Shown piece after piece: positions 48,281-56,794 of a stretch of 64,000 bases of DNA. Both the position numbers and the translations under genes were made by a program. The notes beneath the pieces were generated by a model. That model searched no databases. It saw nothing but the letters and a program-made list of their open reading frames with translations, and was not told where the DNA came from. How positions within the stretch are numbered: the stretch's first letter is position 1; each line of letters starts with the position of its first letter. This stretch comes from GCA-016699445 sp964555055 (GTDB lineage Bacteria > UBA10199 > JACPAL01 > GCA-016699445): assembly GCA_964555055.1 (NCBI GenBank), contig CAZKQW010000001.1, positions 310,001-374,000 on the forward strand. The letters run 5' to 3'.

Positions 48281-49751
48281 ATTCCTTACCGTCGTAGGAA
48301 AACAATCGTTTACCCTCATCCATGATAGTTTCCAAGTGAACGGGGCGCTTCCAGATCCTTTGGAGGTTCTTTAATGTCTCTTCGGCCCAATCGATTTTGA
48401 GATCCACGCCGTCGTGTCGGTGCGTTAACGTCAACTCGCCACGGTTGGAGGTATTGCCATCGACCACTTCGATGATGGCCTGGCCCTGGTTCGTCATGCG
48501 GGCGAGTAAGGCCGCCTTGACCTTGCGGAAATCGCGGTCGACGATCTCGTATTGGCGGGTCATCGTGTTGTAACCGTACATGAACATCTTCTGGTCGTGG
48601 CAGAACTCCTCGGTCAGAAAGGCGTCCAGAAAGGTCACATCGTTGTAGATCTTTCGGACTTCGAAGATCTTCTGGCGGCCGAGGCCGAGCTTCCTATCCC
48701 AGCTCTTCTTCTCCCTTAAATCGTCGCAGGCTTCGTAGTCCGCCCCAAACTTTCCCTTGTTCCATCGGTCTTCGATGTCGCGGAAGAGTTCGATGCCGAG
48801 CTTGTAGGGATTCAAGCGCCCCGGGTGCGGCGCCACGGTGCCCGCATGGTGGTCGGCGTAGTCGATGATCTCGGAGTCCTTCAGCACCTTCGTCGTCATG
48901 ATCTGGGAATGATGGTAGGCGGCCCAGCCCTCGTTCATGATCTTGGTTTGGGCTTGCGGCGCGAAATAATAGGCTTCGTCGCGGATAATCGACAGGACGT
49001 CGTGCTCCCACTTTTCCAACGGCGCGTGTTCGAGAAGGAATAGGAGGATGTCGCGCTCCGGGTGCTCGGGAAAGTTGCGGTGGCGCTTCTCCTCGTCGTC
49101 GATCTTCTTCTGCTGCTGGTCGAGGAAGGATTTCGGGTTCACGAACTTGTCCATGTAATCCTTGCTCTTGAGCTTCTTCACCAGCTTCTCGTCCTCGTGA
49201 TTCTCCTCCAGGTCCTCGCGGGCGCTCGGCGGCTTAGGGGCGAACCCGACCTTACGGCTGTCGATGAGATTCTCCAACGAGAGACAGTTATCGATGAAGG
49301 TCTCCACGGTCTCCAGGCCGAGCTTATTGATCAACCGCACCACGCGCGTACGGTGGTTGCCCATCTGGTCGATCATCTTGCGGTTGGTGCCGGCGAAGTA
49401 GACGTTGTTCTTGAAGAAGTCGGAATGGCCGTAGACGTGGGCCATGACAAGCTTTTGATCCACTTCCATATTGGAATGCAGGAGGTAGGCGTAGGAGGGG
49501 TCGTTATTGATGACCATCTCGTAGATCTTCGAGAGCCCGTAGGCGTAGCTCTTGCTGATCTCCTGATACTCCATCCCGAAGCGCCAGTGGGGGTAACGGT
49601 TGGGGAAGCCGCCGTACGCGGCCACGGCGTTGATCTGGTTCCAATCCAGGACTTCGAAGATGACCTCGAAAAAGTCGAGCCCGGCGTTCACCGCGTGTTG
49701 TCGGATCAAGTCTCTCCAGCGTGCCAGCTCAGGCGAAAGCTCTGTCCCCAT
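48258..49751 (-). CDS. SpoVR-family protein
   Basis: A 497-residue SpoVR/YcgB protein. It begins LARWRDLIRQHAVNAGLDFFEVIFEVLDWNQINAVAAYGG in pattern, then HVYGHSDFFKNN and WAAYHHSQIMT, histidine-rich segments typical of the family, and FLTEEFCHDQKMFMYGYN. The biochemical role is unknown. SpoVR genes lie with prkA and yeaH in many bacteria, as here: prkA-yeaH-spoVR, minus strand, with gaps of only two bases or overlap. The operon responds to starvation and stress in enterobacteria. Confidence 0.93.
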   Translation of the reverse strand: MGTELSPELARWRDLIRQHAVNAGLDFFEVIFEVLDWNQINAVAAYGGFPNRYPHWRFGMEYQEISKSYAYGLSKIYEMVINNDPSYAYLLHSNMEVDQKLVMAHVYGHSDFFKNNVYFAGTNRKMIDQMGNHRTRVVRLINKLGLETVETFIDNCLSLENLIDSRKVGFAPKPPSAREDLEENHEDEKLVKKLKSKDYMDKFVNPKSFLDQQQKKIDDEEKRHRNFPEHPERDILLFLLEHAPLEKWEHDVLSIIRDEAYYFAPQAQTKIMNEGWAAYHHSQIMTTKVLKDSEIIDYADHHAGTVAPHPGRLNPYKLGIELFRDIEDRWNKGKFGADYEACDDLREKKSWDRKLGLGRQKIFEVRKIYNDVTFLDAFLTEEFCHDQKMFMYGYNTMTRQYEIVDRDFRKVKAALLARMTNQGQAIIEVVDGNTSNRGELTLTHRHDGVDLKIDWAEETLKNLQRIWKRPVHLETIMDEGKRLFSYDGKEFKNQAVS

Positions 49752-49753
49752 TC

Positions 49754-50866
49754 TTATTTTCCTTTGCCTAAAAATTCCTTGATCGACTTGTAAATATCGT
49801 CCCTGGACGCGATCTTAGAAGTCACGACGCGGTTGTCCTGGCCGAATTTTTCGGTCAAGTCCCGCAGGAACTGGCCGCTGCCGTATTCGCTCTCCACTTG
49901 TCCGTAGAAGAAGGCGTTGCACTGGGGCAACAACTGCTCATGGATCAGCTTGAGGCATTCCTGCGTGTCGCTTCCCGACCAGTTGTCGCCGTCGGAGAAG
50001 TGGAAGGGGTAGATGTTCCAGGAGGCGGGATCGTACTTCTCCTCGATCATTTGAAGGCAGAGCTTATAGGCGGATGAAATGATCGTCCCTCCCGACTCGC
50101 GGATGCGGTAGAAGGTCTCCCGGTCCACCTCGCGCGCCACGGCGTCGTGCACGATGAAACGCGTCTCCACGCCCTTATACTGGGCCCGCAACCATGTATC
50201 GATCCAAAAGGATTCGCGTCGGACGATTTCCTTTTGCTCCGCCCCCATCGATCCAGACACGTCCATCATGTAGATGATGACGGCGCGGGTCTGGGGTTGG
50301 ATGACGGGATGGCTGACGCGGTAACGCTTGTCCTCGCGGATGGGGACGATGATCGGCTTTTCGAAATCGTACGTGCCCGAGGAGATCTGACGTTTCAACG
50401 CTTGGCGGTACGTGCGTTTGAAGTGGCGCAGGGATTCCGGCCCCGCGGTGTTGACGCCGGTATAGCGCGGTTTGGAGTTCTCGAGATTGGATTGTCCCTT
50501 GGGTTGTATCTTCGGAAGCTCGAGCTCTTCGGCCATGATCTCCGCAAGCTCTTCGTAATTCATCTCGACGTCGAGGTAATGCTCCCCGGGATCGGAACCT
50601 GCCTTCCCCTGCCCCGAACCGTCTTGGTCGCCGTCCTTGCCCAGCGGCGTGCCGACGTCCCCCTCGCCTTGACCGACGCCTTGCCCCTTCCTAGGATCGC
50701 GGACGAAATGCGGGATGTCGATCTGGGGCAATGGGATGCTGACGAGGTCCTTGCCCTGGCGGCCGATGAGCTCGCCTTGGCTCATGAACTTCTTGAGCTC
50801 CTTGCGGATCTTACCGCGCACGATCTGCTTGAAGCGGGACTCGTCTTGATCGATCTTGACGAACAT
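49754..50866 (-). CDS. yeaH: DUF444 / YeaH-family protein with a VWA-like domain
   Basis: A 370-residue protein. An N-terminal part with RFKQIVRGKIRKELKKF and a Gly/Asp-rich low-complexity linker (residues about 60-95), then a VWA-like metal-ion-dependent domain with MMDVSGSMG and a later FHFSDGDNWSGSD. It is the partner of the PrkA kinase in the conserved three-gene unit. It starts at the base where the prkA stop ends (50866), so translation is coupled. Function at the molecular level is not settled. Confidence 0.92.
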   Translation of the reverse strand: MFVKIDQDESRFKQIVRGKIRKELKKFMSQGELIGRQGKDLVSIPLPQIDIPHFVRDPRKGQGVGQGEGDVGTPLGKDGDQDGSGQGKAGSDPGEHYLDVEMNYEELAEIMAEELELPKIQPKGQSNLENSKPRYTGVNTAGPESLRHFKRTYRQALKRQISSGTYDFEKPIIVPIREDKRYRVSHPVIQPQTRAVIIYMMDVSGSMGAEQKEIVRRESFWIDTWLRAQYKGVETRFIVHDAVAREVDRETFYRIRESGGTIISSAYKLCLQMIEEKYDPASWNIYPFHFSDGDNWSGSDTQECLKLIHEQLLPQCNAFFYGQVESEYGSGQFLRDLTEKFGQDNRVVTSKIASRDDIYKSIKEFLGKGK

Positions 50867-52920
50867 TATTGTCCTTTAATGTCTCCCCTGGCGAAAATGC
50901 TGGCGACGAAGGTCAGCACGTCCGTTGCACAGATCTCGCAATACCCGTTGTTCTTGATGAGGCGACTTTTCACGATGTCGATCTTCTCCTGCGTCTGCTT
51001 GTCGACGACGTTCGTGACCAGGCTCGTGAGCTTGATCGAATCCTTCTGGTCTTCGAAGAGCTTCAGTTCCAGGGCCTTGTGTAAACGCTCGTTCGTCTTG
51101 TAGTTGAAGCTCTTCCCTTCGAGGGAGAGGGCGCCGATGTAGTTCATGATCTCGCGCCGGAAGTCGTCCTTGCGGCTCTCTGGAATGTCGATCTTCTCCT
51201 CGATCGAACGCATCAAACGCTCGTCGGGCTCCTCATACTGGCCGGTGTATTTATTCCGGACCTTTTCCTTCTGCGTGTAGGCCTTCACGTTGTCGATGTA
51301 GTTGGAGCACAAGCGGCTGATACCCTCTTCGTCCGCGGAGATCGCGCGCTGGACCTCGTTTTTCACGATGTCCTCGTACTCGTCCTTTACGACCGTCAAG
51401 AGCTCGCGGTAACGCTTGCGCTGGTCCTCGCCCCGGATCAAGGAATGGTGCTTGAGGCCGCTTTCCAATTCGTTGATGACCATGAAGGGGTTGACGCAGC
51501 CTTCGTTCCGTTCGGAGACCAGGGAATTCGAGATCTTATCCTGGATGTAACGGGGCGAGATGCCGTCCAAGCCCTCGCGCACGGCTTCCTTGCGCAATTC
51601 CTTCACGTTGTCCTCGGTGAATCCGGTGAGGGTCTTGCCGTCGAAGAGTTTCAACTTCTGAAGCAGCGTCAGGTTCGCCTTCTTCGGCTCCTCCAAGCGC
51701 GTGAGTATGCCCCACATCGCCGCGATTTCGATGGTGTGCGGCGCGATGTGCTTGCCCTTGATCTTCTTGGCGTTAAAGTCCCTCTCGTAGATCTTTTTTT
51801 CTTGGGCGAGCTTGGTGATGTAAGGGATGTCGATCTTCACCGTCCGGTCGCGCAAGGCCTCCATGTATTCGTTGCTTTGGAGCTTTCGGTACTCCGCTTC
51901 ATTCGTGTGGCCGATGATGACTTCGTCGATGTCGGTCTGGGCGAATTTCTTCGGCTTGATCTTATGCTCTTGGGAGGCTCCGAGAAGATCGTAAAGGAAG
52001 GCCACGTCGAGCTTGAGCACTTCGATGAATTCGATCAAACCGCGGTTGGCGACGTTGAATTCGCCGTCGAAATTGAAGGCGCGCGGATCCGAGTCGGAGC
52101 CGTACTCGGCGATCTTCCGGTAATTGATGTCGCCGGTGAGCTCGGTGGAGTCCTGGTTCTTCTCGTCCTTCGGCTGGAACGTCCCGATGCCGATGCGGTC
52201 CTTCTCGGACAGGATCATCCGACGCACTTTGATGTGGCCCATCACCTTATTCCAGTCGCCCTTATAATGGATCATCATTTCCTTGAAGAGGTAGCGGCAC
52301 GGAGGGCAGAGATCCCCGGCCACCTGGATCGTCTTCTCCTCGGGAAGGTTCTCGTTCAAGGAAGCCAGGATTTTCGAGCGCGTGGATTCCGGGATCAAAC
52401 GCAAAGGTTCTTCGTGCATCGGACACGGGATTTCGTTCGCGTTCCCGAAAGCCGGGTGTTCGACTCCGTTACGCTGCCAAATGAACGTGTAGAGGGCGCC
52501 GCTTTGGGTCTTGGAATAAGCTTCGAGGCCTTTCTTCAGCAGACGCGCGATCGTACTCTTCGAGCTTCCGACCGGTCCGTGCAGGAGAATGACGCGTTTT
52601 TCAGGACCGTAACCATGGGCTGCAGCCTTTAAGACATTCACCAATTTCATCAGGGGGATATCGAGACCGAAGACCGCGTCGCGGCCGTTTTCGAAGGGGT
52701 CGTCGAAGAACTTGTAGCGATTAATCTTCTTCTTGTATTCGACGTACTCCTCGACGCCGAAGGACATGACCATGTCGTAGATTCTTTGGAAGGCGTTCCG
52801 AGCGATGGAGGGATCTTTTTGCACCAACGAAAGGTAATCCTGCAGCGAACCTTCCCAAGTCAGGTCTTGGTAAGATTTCGTATCCTGCAGTTCTTGGATA
52901 AGCGCATTGATATCCTCCAT
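50866..52920 (-). CDS. prkA: PrkA-family serine protein kinase / AAA+ protein
   Basis: A 684-residue PrkA/YeaG protein. N-terminal AAA+ domain with Walker A LHGPVGSSKST and NVANRGLIEFIEVLK (sensor region); the C-terminal part has the kinase-like domain, with ALSLEGKSFNYKTNERLHKALE near the end. It is a stress-linked regulator; the AAA+ part may also act as an ATPase. First gene of the prkA-yeaH-spoVR run. AAGGGGGAAACGT precedes the ATG. The 211-base gap 52921-53131 upstream holds no gene and no clear promoter. Confidence 0.94.
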   Translation of the reverse strand: MEDINALIQELQDTKSYQDLTWEGSLQDYLSLVQKDPSIARNAFQRIYDMVMSFGVEEYVEYKKKINRYKFFDDPFENGRDAVFGLDIPLMKLVNVLKAAAHGYGPEKRVILLHGPVGSSKSTIARLLKKGLEAYSKTQSGALYTFIWQRNGVEHPAFGNANEIPCPMHEEPLRLIPESTRSKILASLNENLPEEKTIQVAGDLCPPCRYLFKEMMIHYKGDWNKVMGHIKVRRMILSEKDRIGIGTFQPKDEKNQDSTELTGDINYRKIAEYGSDSDPRAFNFDGEFNVANRGLIEFIEVLKLDVAFLYDLLGASQEHKIKPKKFAQTDIDEVIIGHTNEAEYRKLQSNEYMEALRDRTVKIDIPYITKLAQEKKIYERDFNAKKIKGKHIAPHTIEIAAMWGILTRLEEPKKANLTLLQKLKLFDGKTLTGFTEDNVKELRKEAVREGLDGISPRYIQDKISNSLVSERNEGCVNPFMVINELESGLKHHSLIRGEDQRKRYRELLTVVKDEYEDIVKNEVQRAISADEEGISRLCSNYIDNVKAYTQKEKVRNKYTGQYEEPDERLMRSIEEKIDIPESRKDDFRREIMNYIGALSLEGKSFNYKTNERLHKALELKLFEDQKDSIKLTSLVTNVVDKQTQEKIDIVKSRLIKNNGYCEICATDVLTFVASIFARGDIKGQ

Positions 52921-53131
52921 ACGTTTCCCCCTTCTGCCCCGTGGGCTTAATCATAAGATCGATCTTTTTAGATAAAACGATTCGATGTTTTGGATGAAAT
53001 TGGCGCTGACAAAGAACGGAACATCAGCCTGCGACGAGATCTACCGTGGGAACTACCCTCTGTGCGAAATCTTAAAAATTATAACAAGAATTTCAAAGCA
53101 TTGTCCAAACGGAATTCTATTTTTCAAAAAA

Positions 53132-53977
53132 TTATTTTTGACGCGCGGGGACATCAGTGTTTTTTTCGAGGCCCGATCCGGCCTCTTTTTCAAGCTCTAA
53201 ATCGCGGATGCGGCTTCGGATCACGTGACGCAAAAGGACGTTGCGCTCTAGCTTCCCGAAGAGTCGTCTTAAGTCTTGGTAAACGCTGGGATCGGCGATC
53301 AAGGCCCCGATCGTTCCTTGTCCATGATTCACCTTTGTCAGGATTCCCTTCAATTCAGTCGAGGCAAGACGCACTTCCTTCATTGCCTGTTGGACATCCG
53401 CGTTGAGAGTATTCTTTTGGCCCCCGTTGGTTTCGTCATAGATCAATCCGTGGACGAGACCATCGCCGGATTTGATCTCCTGCAGGATGTCCACGAGGAT
53501 GCCGGAGGCTTTCGAGAGGTTTTTGACGGCGTCTCCGCCTTCGCCGAGCATCGACAACAAGCTCGGCTGTTCCGTCGTCTGGAGCCAATCGCCGTCCTGA
53601 AGCTCCCTGCTTTCGGGACTGCCCGGGGAGATGCTAATGACCTTGTCCCCCAATAATCCTTGAGTGCTGACCATCGCGAACGAGTTTTCGCGGATCCGGT
53701 CCTGGTATTCCTTGTCCAAGCTGAGGGAAACGATGACACGCTTATCCTTCAGTTCGTCGGAAAAGCGGATTTGGTCGACCATACCGATCGGCAGGCCCGC
53801 CAGCTGAGCTTGAGCGCCGACACGCAGGCCGCTGATATCGGTGAATTGGGTCTGTAAGCGGTACTCTCGCCGAAAGAGTTGGTTGCGACCGCCCAAGAAG
53901 AAAATGGCCATCACTAAAAGGAGGACACCCATGAAAATAAAAACCCCCACCTTCATTTGAGTTTTTTGATGGTCCAT
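53132..53977 (-). CDS. mlaD: MCE-domain protein of a lipid transporter (MlaD-like)
   Basis: A 281-residue MlaD-type protein. N-terminal signal anchor (GVFIFMGVLLLVMAIFFLGG), MCE domain about residues 40-120 with DISGLRVGAQAQLAGLPIGMVDQI, then a helical region that would form the hexameric tunnel wall, and a charged tail. It binds phospholipid between the inner and outer membranes. It follows mlaF directly (stop overlaps start at 53977) and is the last gene of the unit. A terminator-like hairpin on the other strand lies inside its 3' end. Confidence 0.9.
   Translation of the reverse strand: MDHQKTQMKVGVFIFMGVLLLVMAIFFLGGRNQLFRREYRLQTQFTDISGLRVGAQAQLAGLPIGMVDQIRFSDELKDKRVIVSLSLDKEYQDRIRENSFAMVSTQGLLGDKVISISPGSPESRELQDGDWLQTTEQPSLLSMLGEGGDAVKNLSKASGILVDILQEIKSGDGLVHGLIYDETNGGQKNTLNADVQQAMKEVRLASTELKGILTKVNHGQGTIGALIADPSVYQDLRRLFGKLERNVLLRHVIRSRIRDLELEKEAGSGLEKNTDVPARQK
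53168..53190 (+). terminator. Plus-strand terminator-like hairpin antisense to the mlaD 3' end
   Basis: GAGGCC-CGATCC-GGCCTC followed by five Ts, read on the plus strand. The 6-bp stem is perfect and GC-rich. No plus-strand gene ends here; it would terminate transcripts coming from the divergent prkA upstream region. It lies inside the mlaD coding frame, so the match could be chance. Confidence 0.35.
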
Positions 53978-54735
53978 TAAAAAGATCTCCTCGCCCTCTC
54001 GTCCGGAATCTCTCCCGTGATGAAGCTTCGGATAAGGGCGTTATCCGATTGCTGTATCTCGTCTTTCGTCCCCAAAGCTTCTATTTTCCCTTTATATAGA
54101 AAAGCCAAGCGATCGCTGATGCGGAACGCCGAGTCCATATCGTGGGTCACGACGATCGATGTCACCTTCATCTTCTCCTGGATGGAGCGGATGAGGTTGT
54201 CGATGCGCGTCGTATTGATGGGGTCCAAACCTGTCGTCGGCTCGTCGTAAAGGACCACCTCGGGATCGGTGGCGATCGTGCGGGCCAACGCCACGCGCTT
54301 CTTCATGCCTCCCGAAAGATCAGCGGGATAGCTTTCTTCGATGCCCGGCAGGCCAACGAGCTCGAGTTTGGTCTTCACAATGTCGCGGATCTCCTCTTCC
54401 GATTTGTCGAAGTGCTCGCGCAAGGGATAAGCGATGTTCTCCGCCACTGAAAGCGAGTCAAAGAGGGCGCCGCCTTGGAACACCATGCCTACGCGCCGCC
54501 TGAGGGCGGTGAGCACATCCTCTCCCATTTGGACGATGTCCTCTCCTTCAAAGAGGATTTGTCCCGAGTCGATGTTGAGCAATCTCAAAAAGGCTTTGAG
54601 CAAAACCGTCTTACCGGATCCGCTTCCTCCTAAGATCGTCATCGTCTCGCCTTTGCGGATAGATAAATTCACCCGGTCCAGCACCCTTTTCTTACCGAAG
54701 CTCTTCGAGACGTTTTTGTAGACGATGAAATCCAT
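53977..54735 (-). CDS. mlaF: ABC transporter ATPase of the Mla-type system
   Basis: A 252-residue ATPase. Walker A GGSGSGKT, Q loop GMVFQGGALFDSLSV, signature LSGGMKKRVALARTIATDPEVVLYDEPTTGLDPI, H loop THDMD. The SGGM signature and the FQGGALFDS motif are typical of MlaF. ATG 54735 is one base after the mlaE stop; the longer frame to 54843 lies in mlaE and is low-complexity Ser/Arg, so it is rejected. It powers lipid movement through MlaE and MlaD. Confidence 0.94.
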   Translation of the reverse strand: MDFIVYKNVSKSFGKKRVLDRVNLSIRKGETMTILGGSGSGKTVLLKAFLRLLNIDSGQILFEGEDIVQMGEDVLTALRRRVGMVFQGGALFDSLSVAENIAYPLREHFDKSEEEIRDIVKTKLELVGLPGIEESYPADLSGGMKKRVALARTIATDPEVVLYDEPTTGLDPINTTRIDNLIRSIQEKMKVTSIVVTHDMDSAFRISDRLAFLYKGKIEALGTKDEIQQSDNALIRSFITGEIPDERARRSF

Positions 54736-54736
54736 A

Positions 54737-55564
54737 TCAGAAGAGGATGAAAAGCTTCGTGAGGAAGAAATCGGAAATGAAGACGACGAGCGACGAGTAG
54801 ACCACGGCGTGGGTGGTGGCTTCCCCGACGCCGACCGTGCCACCCTTGGTTTGAAGGCCGCGGTAGCAGGAGATGATGCCGATGAAAAAACCGAAGAAGA
54901 CGGACTTCGACAGACCGGAAAAAAAGTCGTCGATGGCGACCGTGCGTTGGACTTGTTCCAGATAATACCGCGGCGTCACGCCCGCTTCGATGTATGCGAT
55001 CCACATGCCGCCAAGGACGCCGATGATGTCAGCCGCCACGACGAGGATAGGCGTCATCCATGTCGTCGCCAGGACACGGGGCAACACGAGTTTATGGACG
55101 GGGTTGGCCCCCAACGCCTCGATTGCCAAGACTTGTTCGGTGACCACCATGGATCCTAATTCGGAGGCGATACCCGAGCCTACCCGCGCCGCCACCATGA
55201 GGGACGTCAAAACCGGACCCAACTCGCGGATGATCGAGACGCCCACGACTTGGCCGACGTATGTCTTTAACCCGAAACGCTCCAATCCGACGGCAAATTG
55301 CAGGGCCAGAACCATCCCCGTGAAGAGGGCGATGACGCCGATGAGGTTCAGCGAGCGCACGCCGACAAATTCGCAGGCTTCCAGAAAAGGCTTTAAAGGA
55401 AACCGGTACCGGAACAACGACCTGAGGGTCTGGAGCGACATCAAGGCCATGCCGCCCAAAGATTCCAGGAAATCCAAGGCACTCTGGCCGATGTTCTCGA
55501 AGAACCCGCCTAAAGTATCCTCGACCTCCTTCTCGATCTTACCGAGTTCGGAACCCTGAGACAT
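54737..55564 (-). CDS. mlaE: Mla-type ABC transporter permease
   Basis: A 275-residue permease. Five to six spans; conserved GVIALFTGMVLALQFAVGLERFGLK, IRELGPVLTSLMVAARVGSGIASELGSM and ISCYRGLQTKGGTVGVGEATT. An N-terminal extension of about 50 residues with acidic helices precedes the first span. It forms the membrane channel for the MCE complex. Its start overlaps the upstream lipoprotein by 26 bases; RBS signals are inside that gene. Confidence 0.94.
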   Translation of the reverse strand: MSQGSELGKIEKEVEDTLGGFFENIGQSALDFLESLGGMALMSLQTLRSLFRYRFPLKPFLEACEFVGVRSLNLIGVIALFTGMVLALQFAVGLERFGLKTYVGQVVGVSIIRELGPVLTSLMVAARVGSGIASELGSMVVTEQVLAIEALGANPVHKLVLPRVLATTWMTPILVVAADIIGVLGGMWIAYIEAGVTPRYYLEQVQRTVAIDDFFSGLSKSVFFGFFIGIISCYRGLQTKGGTVGVGEATTHAVVYSSLVVFISDFFLTKLFILF

Positions 55565-56057
55565 AATCCTTAAAATCCTTTTCTGCGGCCGGGAAATGCT
55601 TAGGCGGCGCGAACAAAACGAAGTCGTAAAGGCAAAAATCCTTCTTTAACACCACCACGGCCATCCCCATGGGGACTCCGTCTAAAGCACCCTCTCCCAT
55701 TATCCGGTAGGCATTGCGCCCATCCAAGACAAAACCGTTTTCCGACTTCACGTGAGCTTTCTCTAAAGGTTCAAAGAGATCAGCCGCGAGACGCTTTAAA
55801 GGAGCGTCTTCGAATTTCTTCCCACACAGGGCATCCGTCACGATGGTCGCTTGCATTCCTTCATGGGTATAGACAGCTTGCTTTAACTGGTTGTGCGGCG
55901 GGCTCCATTCCACTGGAAGTGGCCCAACCTCAAAAGCCCTCACACCATTGTGTAGAGTTCTACCCTGAATACCCGCGATCCCTCCGCGACGGCTCACGCT
56001 AAAACAGGAGATGGTGAGGCAGGAAACAACGAGCATGAGAAGAGATTTAATCCGCAT
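55539..56057 (-). CDS. Putative lipoprotein at the head of the mla-like operon
   Basis: A 172-residue protein with a lipoprotein-type signal: basic start, hydrophobic SLLMLVVSC, then LTISC giving a likely lipidated Cys18. The mature protein is about 150 residues, mixed alpha/beta, without recognised domain. It overlaps mlaE by 26 bases and is first in the unit. There is no MlaC-like or VacJ-like sequence here, so it could be a lineage-specific accessory factor of the lipid transporter. Confidence 0.7.
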   Translation of the reverse strand: MRIKSLLMLVVSCLTISCFSVSRRGGIAGIQGRTLHNGVRAFEVGPLPVEWSPPHNQLKQAVYTHEGMQATIVTDALCGKKFEDAPLKRLAADLFEPLEKAHVKSENGFVLDGRNAYRIMGEGALDGVPMGMAVVVLKKDFCLYDFVLFAPPKHFPAAEKDFKDYVSGFRTR

Positions 56058-56119
56058 CGAAATTGAGGCTGTATCTTAAGTATTGGTTTCTTTCAATGCC
56101 GATAGTATGAATTCCATAC

Positions 56120-56794
56120 ATGATCGCGGAAAACTTAAAAAGAATTCGTCGCATCCTCTCACTTTATCCAGGAACGCGCGTAATCTGCGCCGTCAAAAGT
56201 CAACCCCTCGAAAAAATCATGGAAGCCATAAATGCGGGTGAAACGGAATTTGGAGAGAACTACGCCCAAGAATTGGTGGAACACGTTACCGCTTTGGGCG
56301 AAGGGAAAAAAATCGCGTGGCATTTCATCGGTCACTTGCAGAGAAACAAAGTAAAAACCATTATCCCCTTCGTAAGATGTATCCATTCGGTGGACTCCCG
56401 TGAATTAGCCTCGGAAATCGACAAGCGATCGCGATCCCTGGGAAAGACGACCTCCGTCCTCATTGAAGTGAATCTCGATGAGGAGACTACGAAAACCGGT
56501 GTCTCACCCTCCTTCGTGGAAGGCTTGGTCATTTTTCTAAATAGCCTGGAACACATTCGGCTGGAAGGGTTCATGTGCCTCCCCCCGATCCAGCAAGACC
56601 CGGAGAAGACGCGTCCCTATTTTCGTCGTCTAAGAGAGATTCGGGATGCAATTAATGGTAAAAAAATTTATAAACGACCTCTTACGGAACTTTCCATGGG
56701 CATGAGTCAAGATTTTGAGATCGCCCTGCAAGAAGGGGCGACGACGGTGCGCATCGGAACGGGAATTTTTGGAGAACGCCATGCCAAAGGCTAA
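56120..56794 (+). CDS. yggS: YggS/PLPBP-family PLP homeostasis protein
   Basis: A 224-residue alanine-racemase-fold protein that binds pyridoxal phosphate without known enzyme activity. Lys26 in RVICAVKSQPLEK is the PLP lysine; EFGENYAQEL; WHFIGHLQRNKVK; HSVDSRELA; and SMGMSQDFEIALQEGATTVRIGTGIFGER. The ATG at 56120 has no Shine-Dalgarno; a -35/-10 pair (TTGGTT-N17-TATGAA, 56083-56111) would place the start of transcription next to it, so the mRNA may be leaderless. It overlaps proC, as is often found. Confidence 0.93.
   Translation: MIAENLKRIRRILSLYPGTRVICAVKSQPLEKIMEAINAGETEFGENYAQELVEHVTALGEGKKIAWHFIGHLQRNKVKTIIPFVRCIHSVDSRELASEIDKRSRSLGKTTSVLIEVNLDEETTKTGVSPSFVEGLVIFLNSLEHIRLEGFMCLPPIQQDPEKTRPYFRRLREIRDAINGKKIYKRPLTELSMGMSQDFEIALQEGATTVRIGTGIFGERHAKG

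Noticed and set aside
51445..52632. 395-residue plus-strand ORF inside prkA
   Set aside because: It is antisense to a conserved kinase gene, rich in Val/Asp/Leu/Arg with no fold signature; codon mirror of prkA.
52985..53200. 71-residue plus-strand ORF before and inside mlaD
   Set aside because: No ribosome site, no family and overlap with mlaD; more likely non-coding.
56091..56108. Sigma-28 promoter before yggS (GCCGATAG)
   Set aside because: The -10-like octamer has no matching -35 at 11 bases; likely chance.
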